DNA of 64,000 nucleotides. Origin: Halobacterium hubeiense (GTDB taxonomy: Archaea > Halobacteriota > Halobacteria > Halobacteriales > Halobacteriaceae). Positions 51,407 to 59,213 of the stretch are shown here, in pieces. Both the position numbers and the translations under genes were made by a program. The first letter of the stretch is position 1; each line of letters starts with the position of its first letter. Under the pieces are notes generated by a model. The model had not been told where the DNA came from, searched no databases, and worked only from the letters and a program-made list of their open reading frames with translations. The stretch spans positions 2,232,001-2,296,000 of the forward strand of contig NZ_LN831302.1 of the NCBI RefSeq assembly GCF_001488575.1, read 5' to 3'.

Positions 51407-51846
51407 GGTGGTTGCTGGGACCCGTGTTGCTGTCGGCTACCCGACAAACCCGTAGGGAACAGATTGGGCGCCTACGTTCGTTCCGACAACCGGGCGCGGG
51501 TAGCTGCGGTTCGTTCAGCACCCACCATCTTAACCAACACTCGTGGCGATTCACGGCCAGTGTTGGTTAACGCTGGGGACGTGCTGTCGCCAGAACGGCG
51601 TCACCTGCCACGGCGGCGCGCTATTTGAGTATTTGAGCGAGGCCAAATGAGGCCCGCCAGAAGTCAGGGATTCGTGTACACGACGTGGCCTGCCGAGCTT
51701 GGAATGGCGAGACGCCCGTACTAGTCGCTGCTGTTACGCCATTACGCTGCTCTGCAATACCTGTCGACCGTATTCCTCCGTAGCAGTTTTTCGTGCGCCA
51801 CGAGGGGTGCGGCGCGCCTCCTGAGAGGCGGGTCGTGGTGTCCGTG
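51407..51846. other. Spacer with one inverted-repeat pair
   Basis: 440 bp without a credible gene. Contains the TTAACCAACA/TGTTGGTTAA pair at 51530-51570 and the promoter of the ArdC-like gene. Confidence 0.5.
51530..51570. repeat. Perfect inverted repeat TTAACCAACA-N21-TGTTGGTTAA
   Basis: Arms at 51530-51539 and 51561-51570, distance 31 bp, identical spacing to the pair at 47490. Lies 277 bp upstream of the ArdC-like gene. Confidence 0.9.
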
Positions 51847-52770
51847 ATGACGGCTAGTGCCTCGTCGGTCTCCTTCGAGGAGACCGACACGCGATCCGAC
51901 GAGATGCACAGCACCATCGAACAGTGGATCGACGAGCTCGTGGCTGGCGTCGACGACGCGCAAGCCAGCAACGAATTCCAGGACTGGTTGGACGTCCAGA
52001 GTCGCTTCCACGACTACTCGTATCGGAACACGCTCCTGATTAAACGCCAGTACCCGGAGGCGACCCGGGTGGCAGGGTATCGGACGTGGCAGGAGGAGTT
52101 CGACCGCCACGTCAAGGAGGGCGAGTCGGCCATCTGGATCTGGGCGCCGATCATCACCAAGCAGTGTCCGGAGTGCGAGAACTCGCCGAGCTACCACGAG
52201 GACAGTGACTGTGAGTACGACGAGACGCCGCCCGAGGAGTGGTCGAAAGGCCTCGTTGGATTCAACCCGGCGCCCGTCTTCGACGTCTCCCAGACGGAGG
52301 GTGAGCCGCTTCCCGACCTCGACACCGCGGCAACTGGTGACGCCGGCAATCTCGTGCCACGACTCTTGGACATGGCGGATGACCTCGACGTGACGGTGCG
52401 CATCGTTCCCGCGGATGAATGGACGCATGGCGAGGCAAAGGGTGTCTGTGAACGGCTCAGTCCATTGAACGCGCAGCCGGTTGTGGAAGTCCGTGACCGG
52501 GAGAACGACGCGGACCTCGCCCGGACGCTCATCCACGAGTACGCACACGCCCTGCTACACGCTGGCGTGACTGAGACGGCCGAACGGTCGAAACGCGAGG
52601 TCGAGGCAGAGTCAGTCGCGTACATCGTGGGACGGTACTGCGGGCTGGATACGAGCCGGTCGGCGTTCTACCTCGCCGCGTGGGAATCGGACGATCCTGA
52701 GGTCGTTCGCGAGCGACTGGACCGTATCAGCCGGACGGCCGAGGAGCTGATCGAGACGCTGGACGCGTAG
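51847..52770 (+). CDS. ArdC-like antirestriction protein / zincin metalloprotease
   Basis: 307 aa. The N-terminal ~110 residues (FQDWLDVQSRFHDYSYRNTL, ATRVAGYRTWQEEFDRHVKE) resemble the ssDNA-binding domain of ArdC-family proteins. The C-terminal part has a zincin site HEYAHALLH (His about 230 and 234) with a downstream EVEAESVAY Glu. A CPEC pair in the middle may bind zinc. ArdC proteins enter recipients with plasmid DNA and blunt restriction, which fits this element. The start is ATG 51847 (MTASASSVSFEE). Confidence 0.82.
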   Translation: MTASASSVSFEETDTRSDEMHSTIEQWIDELVAGVDDAQASNEFQDWLDVQSRFHDYSYRNTLLIKRQYPEATRVAGYRTWQEEFDRHVKEGESAIWIWAPIITKQCPECENSPSYHEDSDCEYDETPPEEWSKGLVGFNPAPVFDVSQTEGEPLPDLDTAATGDAGNLVPRLLDMADDLDVTVRIVPADEWTHGEAKGVCERLSPLNAQPVVEVRDRENDADLARTLIHEYAHALLHAGVTETAERSKREVEAESVAYIVGRYCGLDTSRSAFYLAAWESDDPEVVRERLDRISRTAEELIETLDA

Positions 52771-52840
52771 GTTCGTGGCCGCGGCCGTGTTTTTCTGCGC
52801 CCGCGGAGCGGTGGAGGCGCACTCGCGTCTCCACTGAATC

Positions 52841-53167
52841 ATGGTTTCCCAGCAACTCAGCGCGGTTCCTGAAACCGTCCCACGGGGCATCGCTCGAACC
52901 GACCTTGAACCACGGACGAAGCGAGCGCTCGAGGAGGCGATGGCCGTCTCCCTGCTGGAAAAAGGCGGCCGCTACGAGGTCCGGACCGCGTCCGGGAGCT
53001 GGTACGAGGTCGACATCGTCGCCGAAGCGTGTACCTGCCCGGATTGGAAGTATCGCACGCCCGAGGGCGGCTGCAAGCATCTACGGCGCGTCGACGTCGA
53101 ACTCAAGCTCGGCCGGGTGCCCCGGCCCGATGGCCGACTCCCGGACCAAGCGCGCCACGAGCCTTAA
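52841..53167 (+). CDS. SWIM zinc-finger protein
   Basis: 108 aa. The SWIM motif C-x-C-x(n)-C-x-H is present as CTCPDWKYRTPEGGCKHLRR (Cys64, Cys66, Cys78, His80). SWIM domains bind DNA or proteins and occur as short proteins on haloarchaeal plasmids. Its TAA stop lies inside the single TTAACCAACA arm at 53164. Follows the ArdC-like gene after 70 bp in the same direction. Confidence 0.85.
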   Translation: MVSQQLSAVPETVPRGIARTDLEPRTKRALEEAMAVSLLEKGGRYEVRTASGSWYEVDIVAEACTCPDWKYRTPEGGCKHLRRVDVELKLGRVPRPDGRLPDQARHEP

Positions 53168-53173
53168 CCAACA
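53164..53173. repeat. Single TTAACCAACA arm
   Basis: A perfect left arm overlapping the SWIM gene stop codon, but no TGTTGGTTAA partner is found in the following 100 bp. A 53-codon frame opens on its last base. It may be the residue of a pair broken when the accessory segment ended here. Confidence 0.7.
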
Positions 53174-53334
53174 TGCGGTTCGTCCAGGGCGCGGTGCCGG
53201 GCAATGAGGGCGCCGGCTTCTCCGAGGCTTTAGTGGGCATCGACGGCGAGTGGCGAGCCATCCAGAGCAAAGCGATGCCCAGGAGAAGCAAGTCATCGAC
53301 TTCGACCCCACCTCACTGCTATGCACGCTGGTGA
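53173..53334 (+). pseudogene. Short fragment MRFVQGAVPG...
   Basis: 53 codons: MRFVQGAVPGNEGAGFSEAL, VGIDGEWRAIQSK, then low-quality Ser/Pro sequence to a stop. Another frame from about 53270 (EKQVIDFDPTSLLCTLVTV) continues plausibly, which suggests a frameshifted, truncated gene. No family recognised. Confidence 0.35.
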
Positions 53335-53530
53335 CTGTTAGGGACAACTTGCTGTGGTCGGGAGTTTGAAGACCTTTCCCCGTCTTCAGCGAAGGGTAGC
53401 TCTCTGGTGACGAATCTGATGGGAGTGCCGTCGTTATCCGATTCAACCCAAATATAAGGTAAAATAATTATGAATGGCGAACGTTGTGTTATTAGTTTCA
53501 AAACAGTCTAAACACACCCATAATCCGTGG

Positions 53531-53650
53531 TTTATAAAATAATCGTTTTCCGATATCCGGGTTCTCTTCGATTATTTACAGGCAATACTTCGGGAAACCG
53601 CCGATTGAAACGATAGCTTTATTGGCGAAGTATTCAACAGACGGTGTGTA
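53531..53650 (+). promoter_or_regulatory. dpp operon promoter with flanking inverted repeat
   Basis: A TATA-like tttataaaat lies at 53531-53540 and a second weaker one (gctttattgg) about 25-35 bp before the ATG at 53651. The perfect 9-bp inverted repeat AATACTTCG (53584-53592) / CGAAGTATT (53626-53634) brackets the second element, as expected for an operator bound by a dimeric repressor or activator. Confidence 0.55.
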
Positions 53651-55474
53651 ATGACGGATGACAATGACATGCAGCGTCGAAGTTTCCTGAAGGCCGCCGG
53701 CGGGACTGCCGCAGCCCTCACTCTGGCTGGCTGTTCCAGTAACGATAACGGCGGTAGCGGGACGACGACGGGTGATTCTGGCGGTGGCGAGACGACGACC
53801 ACGACCGAACAGAGCACCCGGGAAATTGCGAACCTCGCGATCGAGGCTGAGGACGATTACACGTTCTCCATGGAGCTCACTGGGCCGTTCCATCAGGTCA
53901 TGGAGATGCTCTCATACTCCTCGTTCGCTGCAGTTCCGGAGAATTACGTCGACGACCTGCCGGACGTTGACGGTGAAGTCGATCAGTCGACGTTCGGTTC
54001 CGAGGACCCCGTCGGGACGGGCCCCTTCCAGTTCGAGAGCTGGTCTGACGGGACCGCTGTTGACGTTACCGCGTTCGATGACTTCCACGGTGAGGGTCCT
54101 GAACTCGATGCGGTTCACTGGCAGGTCATTCAGGATTCCAACGCGAGCTACCAGTACGGCCAGAACCAGAACTCGGACATCGCGCCAATGCCGACGTCCC
54201 AATACGACCCGGATCTAATCTCCGTCGAGGGGACGGACGACCGTGACCGTGACTACGGCACGTACGGGCCGATGAACAACGGTGAGACGGCCAACTACCT
54301 GCGCGTGCTGTCTGCCGGGACGCAGTACCTGGGGTTCAACGCCCAGCAGGTCGAGAAGCCGGTTCGCCAGGCGGTTGCGTACGTCCTCAACCAGACATCC
54401 ATTGTCGAGGAGGTCTTCAAATCTCGTGGCCTCCCCGCGACGCACCTGACGCCGCCGACACTGTTCGACGGCGGGCAGGACGTCTACGACAGCCACGGCG
54501 AAGACTACCCCTACAGCGTTGACGAAGCGGACCTCGAGTCCGCTCGGCAGATCATGGAGGAGGCGGGCTACGGCCCGAACAACCGCGTGGAGATTACCTT
54601 CGCACACCAGGAGGGGACCTCACAGTACGCTGACGTCGCAAGTCTCCTTGGCGACCAGCTTCAGAGCGTCTACATCGACATCTCCGTCGAACCGACGCCG
54701 TGGTCGACGCTGCTTGAGCGCGGCCGGAACGGGAACCTCGAGATGTTCCTGCTGGGGTGGCTCATGGACTATCCGGATCCGCACAGCTTCATGCAGCTTC
54801 TCAATCCCGACTTCACGAACACCTCCGAGGCCGGCCCGCTTGCCTACACGGACTGGCGGGACACCGAAGCTGCGCAGGCGAACCGTGACGCCTGGGGAGA
54901 GATCACGGACAACCTTCAGCCGACTGACGAGGCCGCGTCCACTCGCCAGGAACGCTACCTCGAGATGGAGGAAAACAACTGGGAAGACGCCGTCATTATC
55001 CCGCTCTACCACCCATACGACGAGCGGATCTCTTACGACACTGTCGACATGCCCCGGTTCGGCAGCGCTGGTCCCAGCCGCCAGAAGCTCAATCAGGTCA
55101 CGAAGTCCGGTGACTCGAACACCTTCCAGGACGTTATGACCGGGTCGATTACGACGTTCGACCCCATCGCTGCCACTGACACGGCGTCCGGTGAAGTCAT
55201 CACCCAGCTGTTCGATGGGCTGATGCAGTATCCCAACGCTGAGGTCACTCCGGAAGGCAATCTTGCGACGGATTACGAGGTGTCCGACGACTACACGTCC
55301 TACACCTTCACGCTCAAGGAGGGTGTGACGTTCCACAACGGGAGTGAATTCACGGCCCAGGATCTGGTGTACTCCTGGAACCGGCTTGCGAACTCCCAGA
55401 ACAGCAACCGGGACTACTTCCTCCTGGACAATCTGGGCGTAGAGTACGAAACCGAAGAAATCGACGTCGAGTAG
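53651..55474 (+). CDS. dppA: Peptide-type ABC substrate-binding lipoprotein with permuted domain order
   Basis: 607 aa. Tat lipoprotein leader (MQRRSFLKAAGG, lipobox LAGC with Cys28), then a Gly/Thr linker. Residues ~58-475 correspond to the middle and C-terminal parts of SBP family 5: EAEDDYTFSMELTGPFHQVM, VGTGPFQFESW, WLMDYPDPHSFMQLL. Residues ~478-607 correspond to the family's N-terminal part: TTFDPIAATDTASGEVITQL, YTFTLKEGVTFHNGSEFTAQ, DLVYSWNRL. So the mature protein is swapped relative to the family while total length is normal. It would bind peptides or similar solutes outside the cell for DppBCDF, if it folds. First gene of the operon. Confidence 0.88.
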   Translation: MTDDNDMQRRSFLKAAGGTAAALTLAGCSSNDNGGSGTTTGDSGGGETTTTTEQSTREIANLAIEAEDDYTFSMELTGPFHQVMEMLSYSSFAAVPENYVDDLPDVDGEVDQSTFGSEDPVGTGPFQFESWSDGTAVDVTAFDDFHGEGPELDAVHWQVIQDSNASYQYGQNQNSDIAPMPTSQYDPDLISVEGTDDRDRDYGTYGPMNNGETANYLRVLSAGTQYLGFNAQQVEKPVRQAVAYVLNQTSIVEEVFKSRGLPATHLTPPTLFDGGQDVYDSHGEDYPYSVDEADLESARQIMEEAGYGPNNRVEITFAHQEGTSQYADVASLLGDQLQSVYIDISVEPTPWSTLLERGRNGNLEMFLLGWLMDYPDPHSFMQLLNPDFTNTSEAGPLAYTDWRDTEAAQANRDAWGEITDNLQPTDEAASTRQERYLEMEENNWEDAVIIPLYHPYDERISYDTVDMPRFGSAGPSRQKLNQVTKSGDSNTFQDVMTGSITTFDPIAATDTASGEVITQLFDGLMQYPNAEVTPEGNLATDYEVSDDYTSYTFTLKEGVTFHNGSEFTAQDLVYSWNRLANSQNSNRDYFLLDNLGVEYETEEIDVE

Positions 55475-55637
55475 CCGTCTGCAACCGCTCCCTTTTTGTA
55501 GGGGAGTGCGAAATTTACCGGTACCCCGTTGCAGGTTTGAACAGGTAGTATGACCCCCACCACCACCCGTTTCCATACATGCGATACGTTTCGATACTTG
55601 CCATGAGAGAACACCACGAGCAGGAGCGTGATCCGTA

Positions 55638-56654
55638 ATGTCACGATGGACCTATCTGGGGAAGCGTCTCATCATGTCCATCCCGGTGATCATTCTGGGA
55701 ACCACACTGACCTTCGTCATCGTCCGCATGGGGCCGTTGAATCCCGTGGGAGCGATTCTTGGTCCCGACGCTAACCCTGCAGCTTACGAAAGCATCGAGC
55801 AACAGCTCGGGTTGAACCAGCCCCTCTGGGCACAATACATCGACTTCATGACTGACCTGTTTACGTTTGACCTCGGTCAGTCCTGGGTTTATAGCCGCGA
55901 CACAGGTACGTACGAACTGCTTGCCACCTACGCCCCCCGTACGATCTGGCTCGGCTTTTGGTCAGTCGTTATCGCGATCTTCATCGGGATTCCACTGGGT
56001 TTCTATGCCGGTCTCAACCCGAACACGTTCTCTGACTACCTTGCTTCCTTCGGCGGCATCGTGTGGCGCGCCATGCCTAACTTCTGGCTCGCGGTTATCC
56101 TGGTGGCCGTCCTTTCCAGTTCTGAAGACCTCCTCTTCGGGTTCGAATGGCAGACGTTCCTCGTCAATACACCAGAGATTGTGACGCCGCCCGACTTGTC
56201 AAACCTGACGGACCCGACGAGCCTGCTGCAGGCAATCAAGAAGATTGCTCCGGCCGCGCTCGTACTCGGCTCTTCGACGATGGGCAACGAAGTCCGACTC
56301 GCGCGAACAGCCGTCCTCGAAACGGTCAACTCGAACTACGTCGAAACCGCGAAGGCGAAAGGGCTACCAGGTCGGACTATCGTCTGGAAACACATCTTCC
56401 GGAACGCGCTGATTCCGCTCATCCCCGTGATTACCAACGAAGTGTTCATCCTCATCGGGGGCTCCGTTCTGGTCGAAACAGTCTTCGCCATCAACGGAAT
56501 TGGCTACCTGTTCTTCCAGGCGACGATTCAGGCTGACCTGCCGTTGGTTGGTTCGCTGATGTTCATCTTCATCCTGCTGATTGTAGGTGTCAACATCCTC
56601 CAGGACATCCTCTACACCATCGTCGATCCACGAGTGGGGTACGACAATGACTGA
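55638..56654 (+). CDS. dppB: ABC permease DppB-type
   Basis: 338 aa with six membrane helices. It has the N-terminal family features GTTLTFVIVRMGPLNP and DLGQSWVY, and the EAA loop NYVETAKAKGLPGRTIVWKH that docks on the ATPases. Forms the membrane channel with DppC. Starts 163 bp after the binding-protein gene and overlaps DppC by 8 nt. Confidence 0.93.
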   Translation: MSRWTYLGKRLIMSIPVIILGTTLTFVIVRMGPLNPVGAILGPDANPAAYESIEQQLGLNQPLWAQYIDFMTDLFTFDLGQSWVYSRDTGTYELLATYAPRTIWLGFWSVVIAIFIGIPLGFYAGLNPNTFSDYLASFGGIVWRAMPNFWLAVILVAVLSSSEDLLFGFEWQTFLVNTPEIVTPPDLSNLTDPTSLLQAIKKIAPAALVLGSSTMGNEVRLARTAVLETVNSNYVETAKAKGLPGRTIVWKHIFRNALIPLIPVITNEVFILIGGSVLVETVFAINGIGYLFFQATIQADLPLVGSLMFIFILLIVGVNILQDILYTIVDPRVGYDND

Positions 56655-58125
56655 CGACACAAGGACGACCGTGCAAGAGGACCTGACTTTCAAGCAACGA
56701 GTGCGGGCGAACCCCCGACCGGCGACTGTCTGGGTTGTGGGTGTCGCGGTTCTGATCGCACTCGAATTCGGCGCAATCTGGAGTACAGTGATGGGACTCC
56801 CGTGGAACGAAGTTGTGGGGGTTCTTCCAGCGGCTCCTGGCGCAAGTGTCCTTGCGGGTATCGGAGACGCCCTTGCCGACCTCCCCACTCTGCTGGACCG
56901 GAACCTCATCTCGAACCAGGGGTATCACGTCCCGGGCGAGGGCTGGCAGCAGACCTTCATGGGTTTGTCACCAGCAGCCGCTTGGGCACTTCGTGTCACT
57001 CTCGTCTACGTGTATGCGCTCGCGTGTATCGCCTGGGTTTGGAAGGGATACCGAACGTTCAGACAGCACTACCGCTACGCATCCTGGACCCCCCGCGACG
57101 ACATGATTGACCGGCTCCGGACGCACCGCTGGGGCCAGTTCGGGCTCGTTATCGTCGCGATGTTCCTGGTCCTTGCGCTGTTCGCTCCGACCATGGGGCC
57201 GACAACCCAGAAAGCGAATATTACTGAGCCCTATTCACACGAGATGCAGTACTACGACTCCGAAAGCGGTGAAGTCGCCACCATGGTGGTCGGCTTCGCG
57301 AACCAGGAGTCCCGGTCCCGTGGCGCAGGCGATTCGAACGTCGCCCCCCTAACCTATGACTCGTTCGATAGATACCATCCATTCGGGACATTACCTAATG
57401 GGAAAGACCTCTTCACATTCCTCGCATACGGGGCTCGTCTCTCCCTCTTTATCGGGCTCGTCTCGATGGGGCTTTCGGGAGCAATCGCGCTTTCCATGTC
57501 CATGATCACGTCGTACTATAAGGGGCTTGCAGACTTGCTGACAGTCGTTACCAGCGACTCGATCATGGCGCTCCCACAGCTCCCGCTCATCATCCTGTTG
57601 ACGCAGGTTCTCAGTGGCAACCCGATCTCGAACTACTACAACGGAGCGCTGCTGTTAGCTCTCATCTTTGCCTTCATGTTCTGGCCACCACTGTGGCGGT
57701 CCTTGCGTGGGCCTGCACTCCAGGTCTCCGAGCAGGAATGGATCGATGCGGCCAAGAGCTTCGGCCAACGCCCACGGACGACGATGCGGAAACACATCGC
57801 GCCCTACGTCCTCGGCTATCTCCTCATCTACGCCTCGATGTCCCTGGGCGGTGTCATCATCTCCACAGCCGGGCTGTCCTTCCTCGGCCTCGGCATCACC
57901 GCGCCGACCCCCGAATGGGGGCGGGCGATCGACCTGGGGCAGGATTACGTGACGACGCAGTCCTGGCATATCTCCCTGCTTCCGGGGATCTTGATCGTAC
58001 TCGTCGTCACGGCATTCAACGCGCTTGGTGACGGTATCCGTGACGCGATCGACCCGCAGAGCGAGGCAGCTGAAAGCGGCGAAAGTGGTGAATCTGGCGC
58101 TGCAGCAACTGGAGGTGGCGCATGA
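56647..58125 (+). CDS. dppC: ABC permease DppC-type with N-terminal extension
   Basis: 492 aa, about 150-180 longer than bacterial DppC. Two extra membrane helices (about 26-46 and 100-122) precede the usual start (HRWGQFGLVIVAMFLVLALF). The canonical part has FGTLPNGKDLFTFLAYGARL and the EAA loop EWIDAAKSFGQRPRTTMRKH. The ATG at 56647 is chosen over the upstream in-frame ATG 56587 because it overlaps DppB naturally. Ends in a Gly/Ser-rich tail overlapping the next start (ATGA). Confidence 0.92.
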   Translation: MTDDTRTTVQEDLTFKQRVRANPRPATVWVVGVAVLIALEFGAIWSTVMGLPWNEVVGVLPAAPGASVLAGIGDALADLPTLLDRNLISNQGYHVPGEGWQQTFMGLSPAAAWALRVTLVYVYALACIAWVWKGYRTFRQHYRYASWTPRDDMIDRLRTHRWGQFGLVIVAMFLVLALFAPTMGPTTQKANITEPYSHEMQYYDSESGEVATMVVGFANQESRSRGAGDSNVAPLTYDSFDRYHPFGTLPNGKDLFTFLAYGARLSLFIGLVSMGLSGAIALSMSMITSYYKGLADLLTVVTSDSIMALPQLPLIILLTQVLSGNPISNYYNGALLLALIFAFMFWPPLWRSLRGPALQVSEQEWIDAAKSFGQRPRTTMRKHIAPYVLGYLLIYASMSLGGVIISTAGLSFLGLGITAPTPEWGRAIDLGQDYVTTQSWHISLLPGILIVLVVTAFNALGDGIRDAIDPQSEAAESGESGESGAAATGGGA

Positions 58126-59213
58126 ACTCTGATACGATGACAACTCCGACCGACGCAGACGACCGCGAGACGCTACTCTCAGTGTCGAACCTTCGTACGT
58201 CGTTCTACACTGACAAAGAAGTGATTCGTGCGGTAGACGGTGTCGACTTCGAAATCCGCGCTGGTGAAACGGTCGGTATCGTTGGGGAAAGTGGGTCTGG
58301 AAAAAGCGTTACTGCTCGGTCGATAATGGGGCTGGTCGAATCCCCCGGTCGTATTGAGCCCGACAGTAGCATTCAATACCGCGGCAACGAGTTGACCACG
58401 AACTCGGAATCCGAATGGCAGGATATCCGGGGCGGGGATATTGCCATGGTCTTCCAGGACCCGCTGACGAGCCTGAACCCGGTCTACACCGTCGGCAACC
58501 AAATCAAGGAAGCACTTCGTCTCCACCAAAATCTCCGTGGGAGCGAGGCAACGAAAGAAGCAACTCGCCTCCTGCAAGAAGTCGGGATTCCGGACGCACC
58601 TCGGCGCCTTCGGGAGTACCCACACCAGTTCTCTGGTGGGATGCGGCAACGGGCCGTTATCGCGATGGCGCTCGCGTGTGATCCGTCAGTCCTCATCTGT
58701 GACGAGCCAACGACAGCCCTCGACGTCACGATCCAGGCACAGATTCTGGAGCTCTTAGATAAGATTCAAGAAGAGGAAGGTATCGGCATCATGTTCATTA
58801 CCCATGACATGGGTGTCATCGCAGAGGTGTCTGACCGCGTGAACGTGATGTACGCCGGCGAGTTCGTCGAGAGTGCTCCTGTCGAGGACCTCTTCGAAAA
58901 CCCGAAACATCCCTATACACAGGGTCTGCTCGAAAGCATCCCGTCGAAAAACGCCGGGAAGCGCCGCCTGGACACAATTGAGGGCGAGGTGCCGACCCCG
59001 ACTGACGACCCGACGTACTGCCGGTTCGCGCCCCGGTGCCCGAAGGCTTTCGACGAGTGTGAGGTAGTCCACCCGGAGTCAGTCCAAGTACAATCGGACG
59101 TCGACCATTCCGCGGCGTGCCTCCTGTACCCGGATGAGCAGTCTACCGAGGAGCGAGTTACGACACACCAAGCAGCAGGTGATGACGCAGCAGAAACGGG
59201 TGAGAGCCAATGA
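58122..59213 (+). CDS. dppD: ABC ATPase DppD-type
   Basis: 363 aa. Walker A GESGSGKS, signature SGGMRQRAVIAMALA, Walker B LICDEPTTALD and the H-loop ITHD are present. The C-terminal oligopeptide-transporter segment YCRFAPRCPKAFDEC ... CLLYP carries the family's cysteines. Energises uptake with DppF. Overlaps both neighbours by ATGA. Confidence 0.94.
   Translation: MNSDTMTTPTDADDRETLLSVSNLRTSFYTDKEVIRAVDGVDFEIRAGETVGIVGESGSGKSVTARSIMGLVESPGRIEPDSSIQYRGNELTTNSESEWQDIRGGDIAMVFQDPLTSLNPVYTVGNQIKEALRLHQNLRGSEATKEATRLLQEVGIPDAPRRLREYPHQFSGGMRQRAVIAMALACDPSVLICDEPTTALDVTIQAQILELLDKIQEEEGIGIMFITHDMGVIAEVSDRVNVMYAGEFVESAPVEDLFENPKHPYTQGLLESIPSKNAGKRRLDTIEGEVPTPTDDPTYCRFAPRCPKAFDECEVVHPESVQVQSDVDHSAACLLYPDEQSTEERVTTHQAAGDDAAETGESQ

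Larger units (their letters stand above)
53168..53650. other. Junction spacer between accessory DNA and the dpp operon
   Basis: The first half carries a short open frame (53173-53334), probably a gene fragment. From 53440 the DNA becomes AT-rich (aaatataaggtaaaataattatg). It ends in the dpp promoter region. Confidence 0.5.

Noticed and set aside
30304-51570. Orc1/Cdc6 origin boxes as an explanation for the inverted repeats
   Set aside because: The sequence does not resemble haloarchaeal ORB elements and no orc1/cdc6 or rep gene is in the window.
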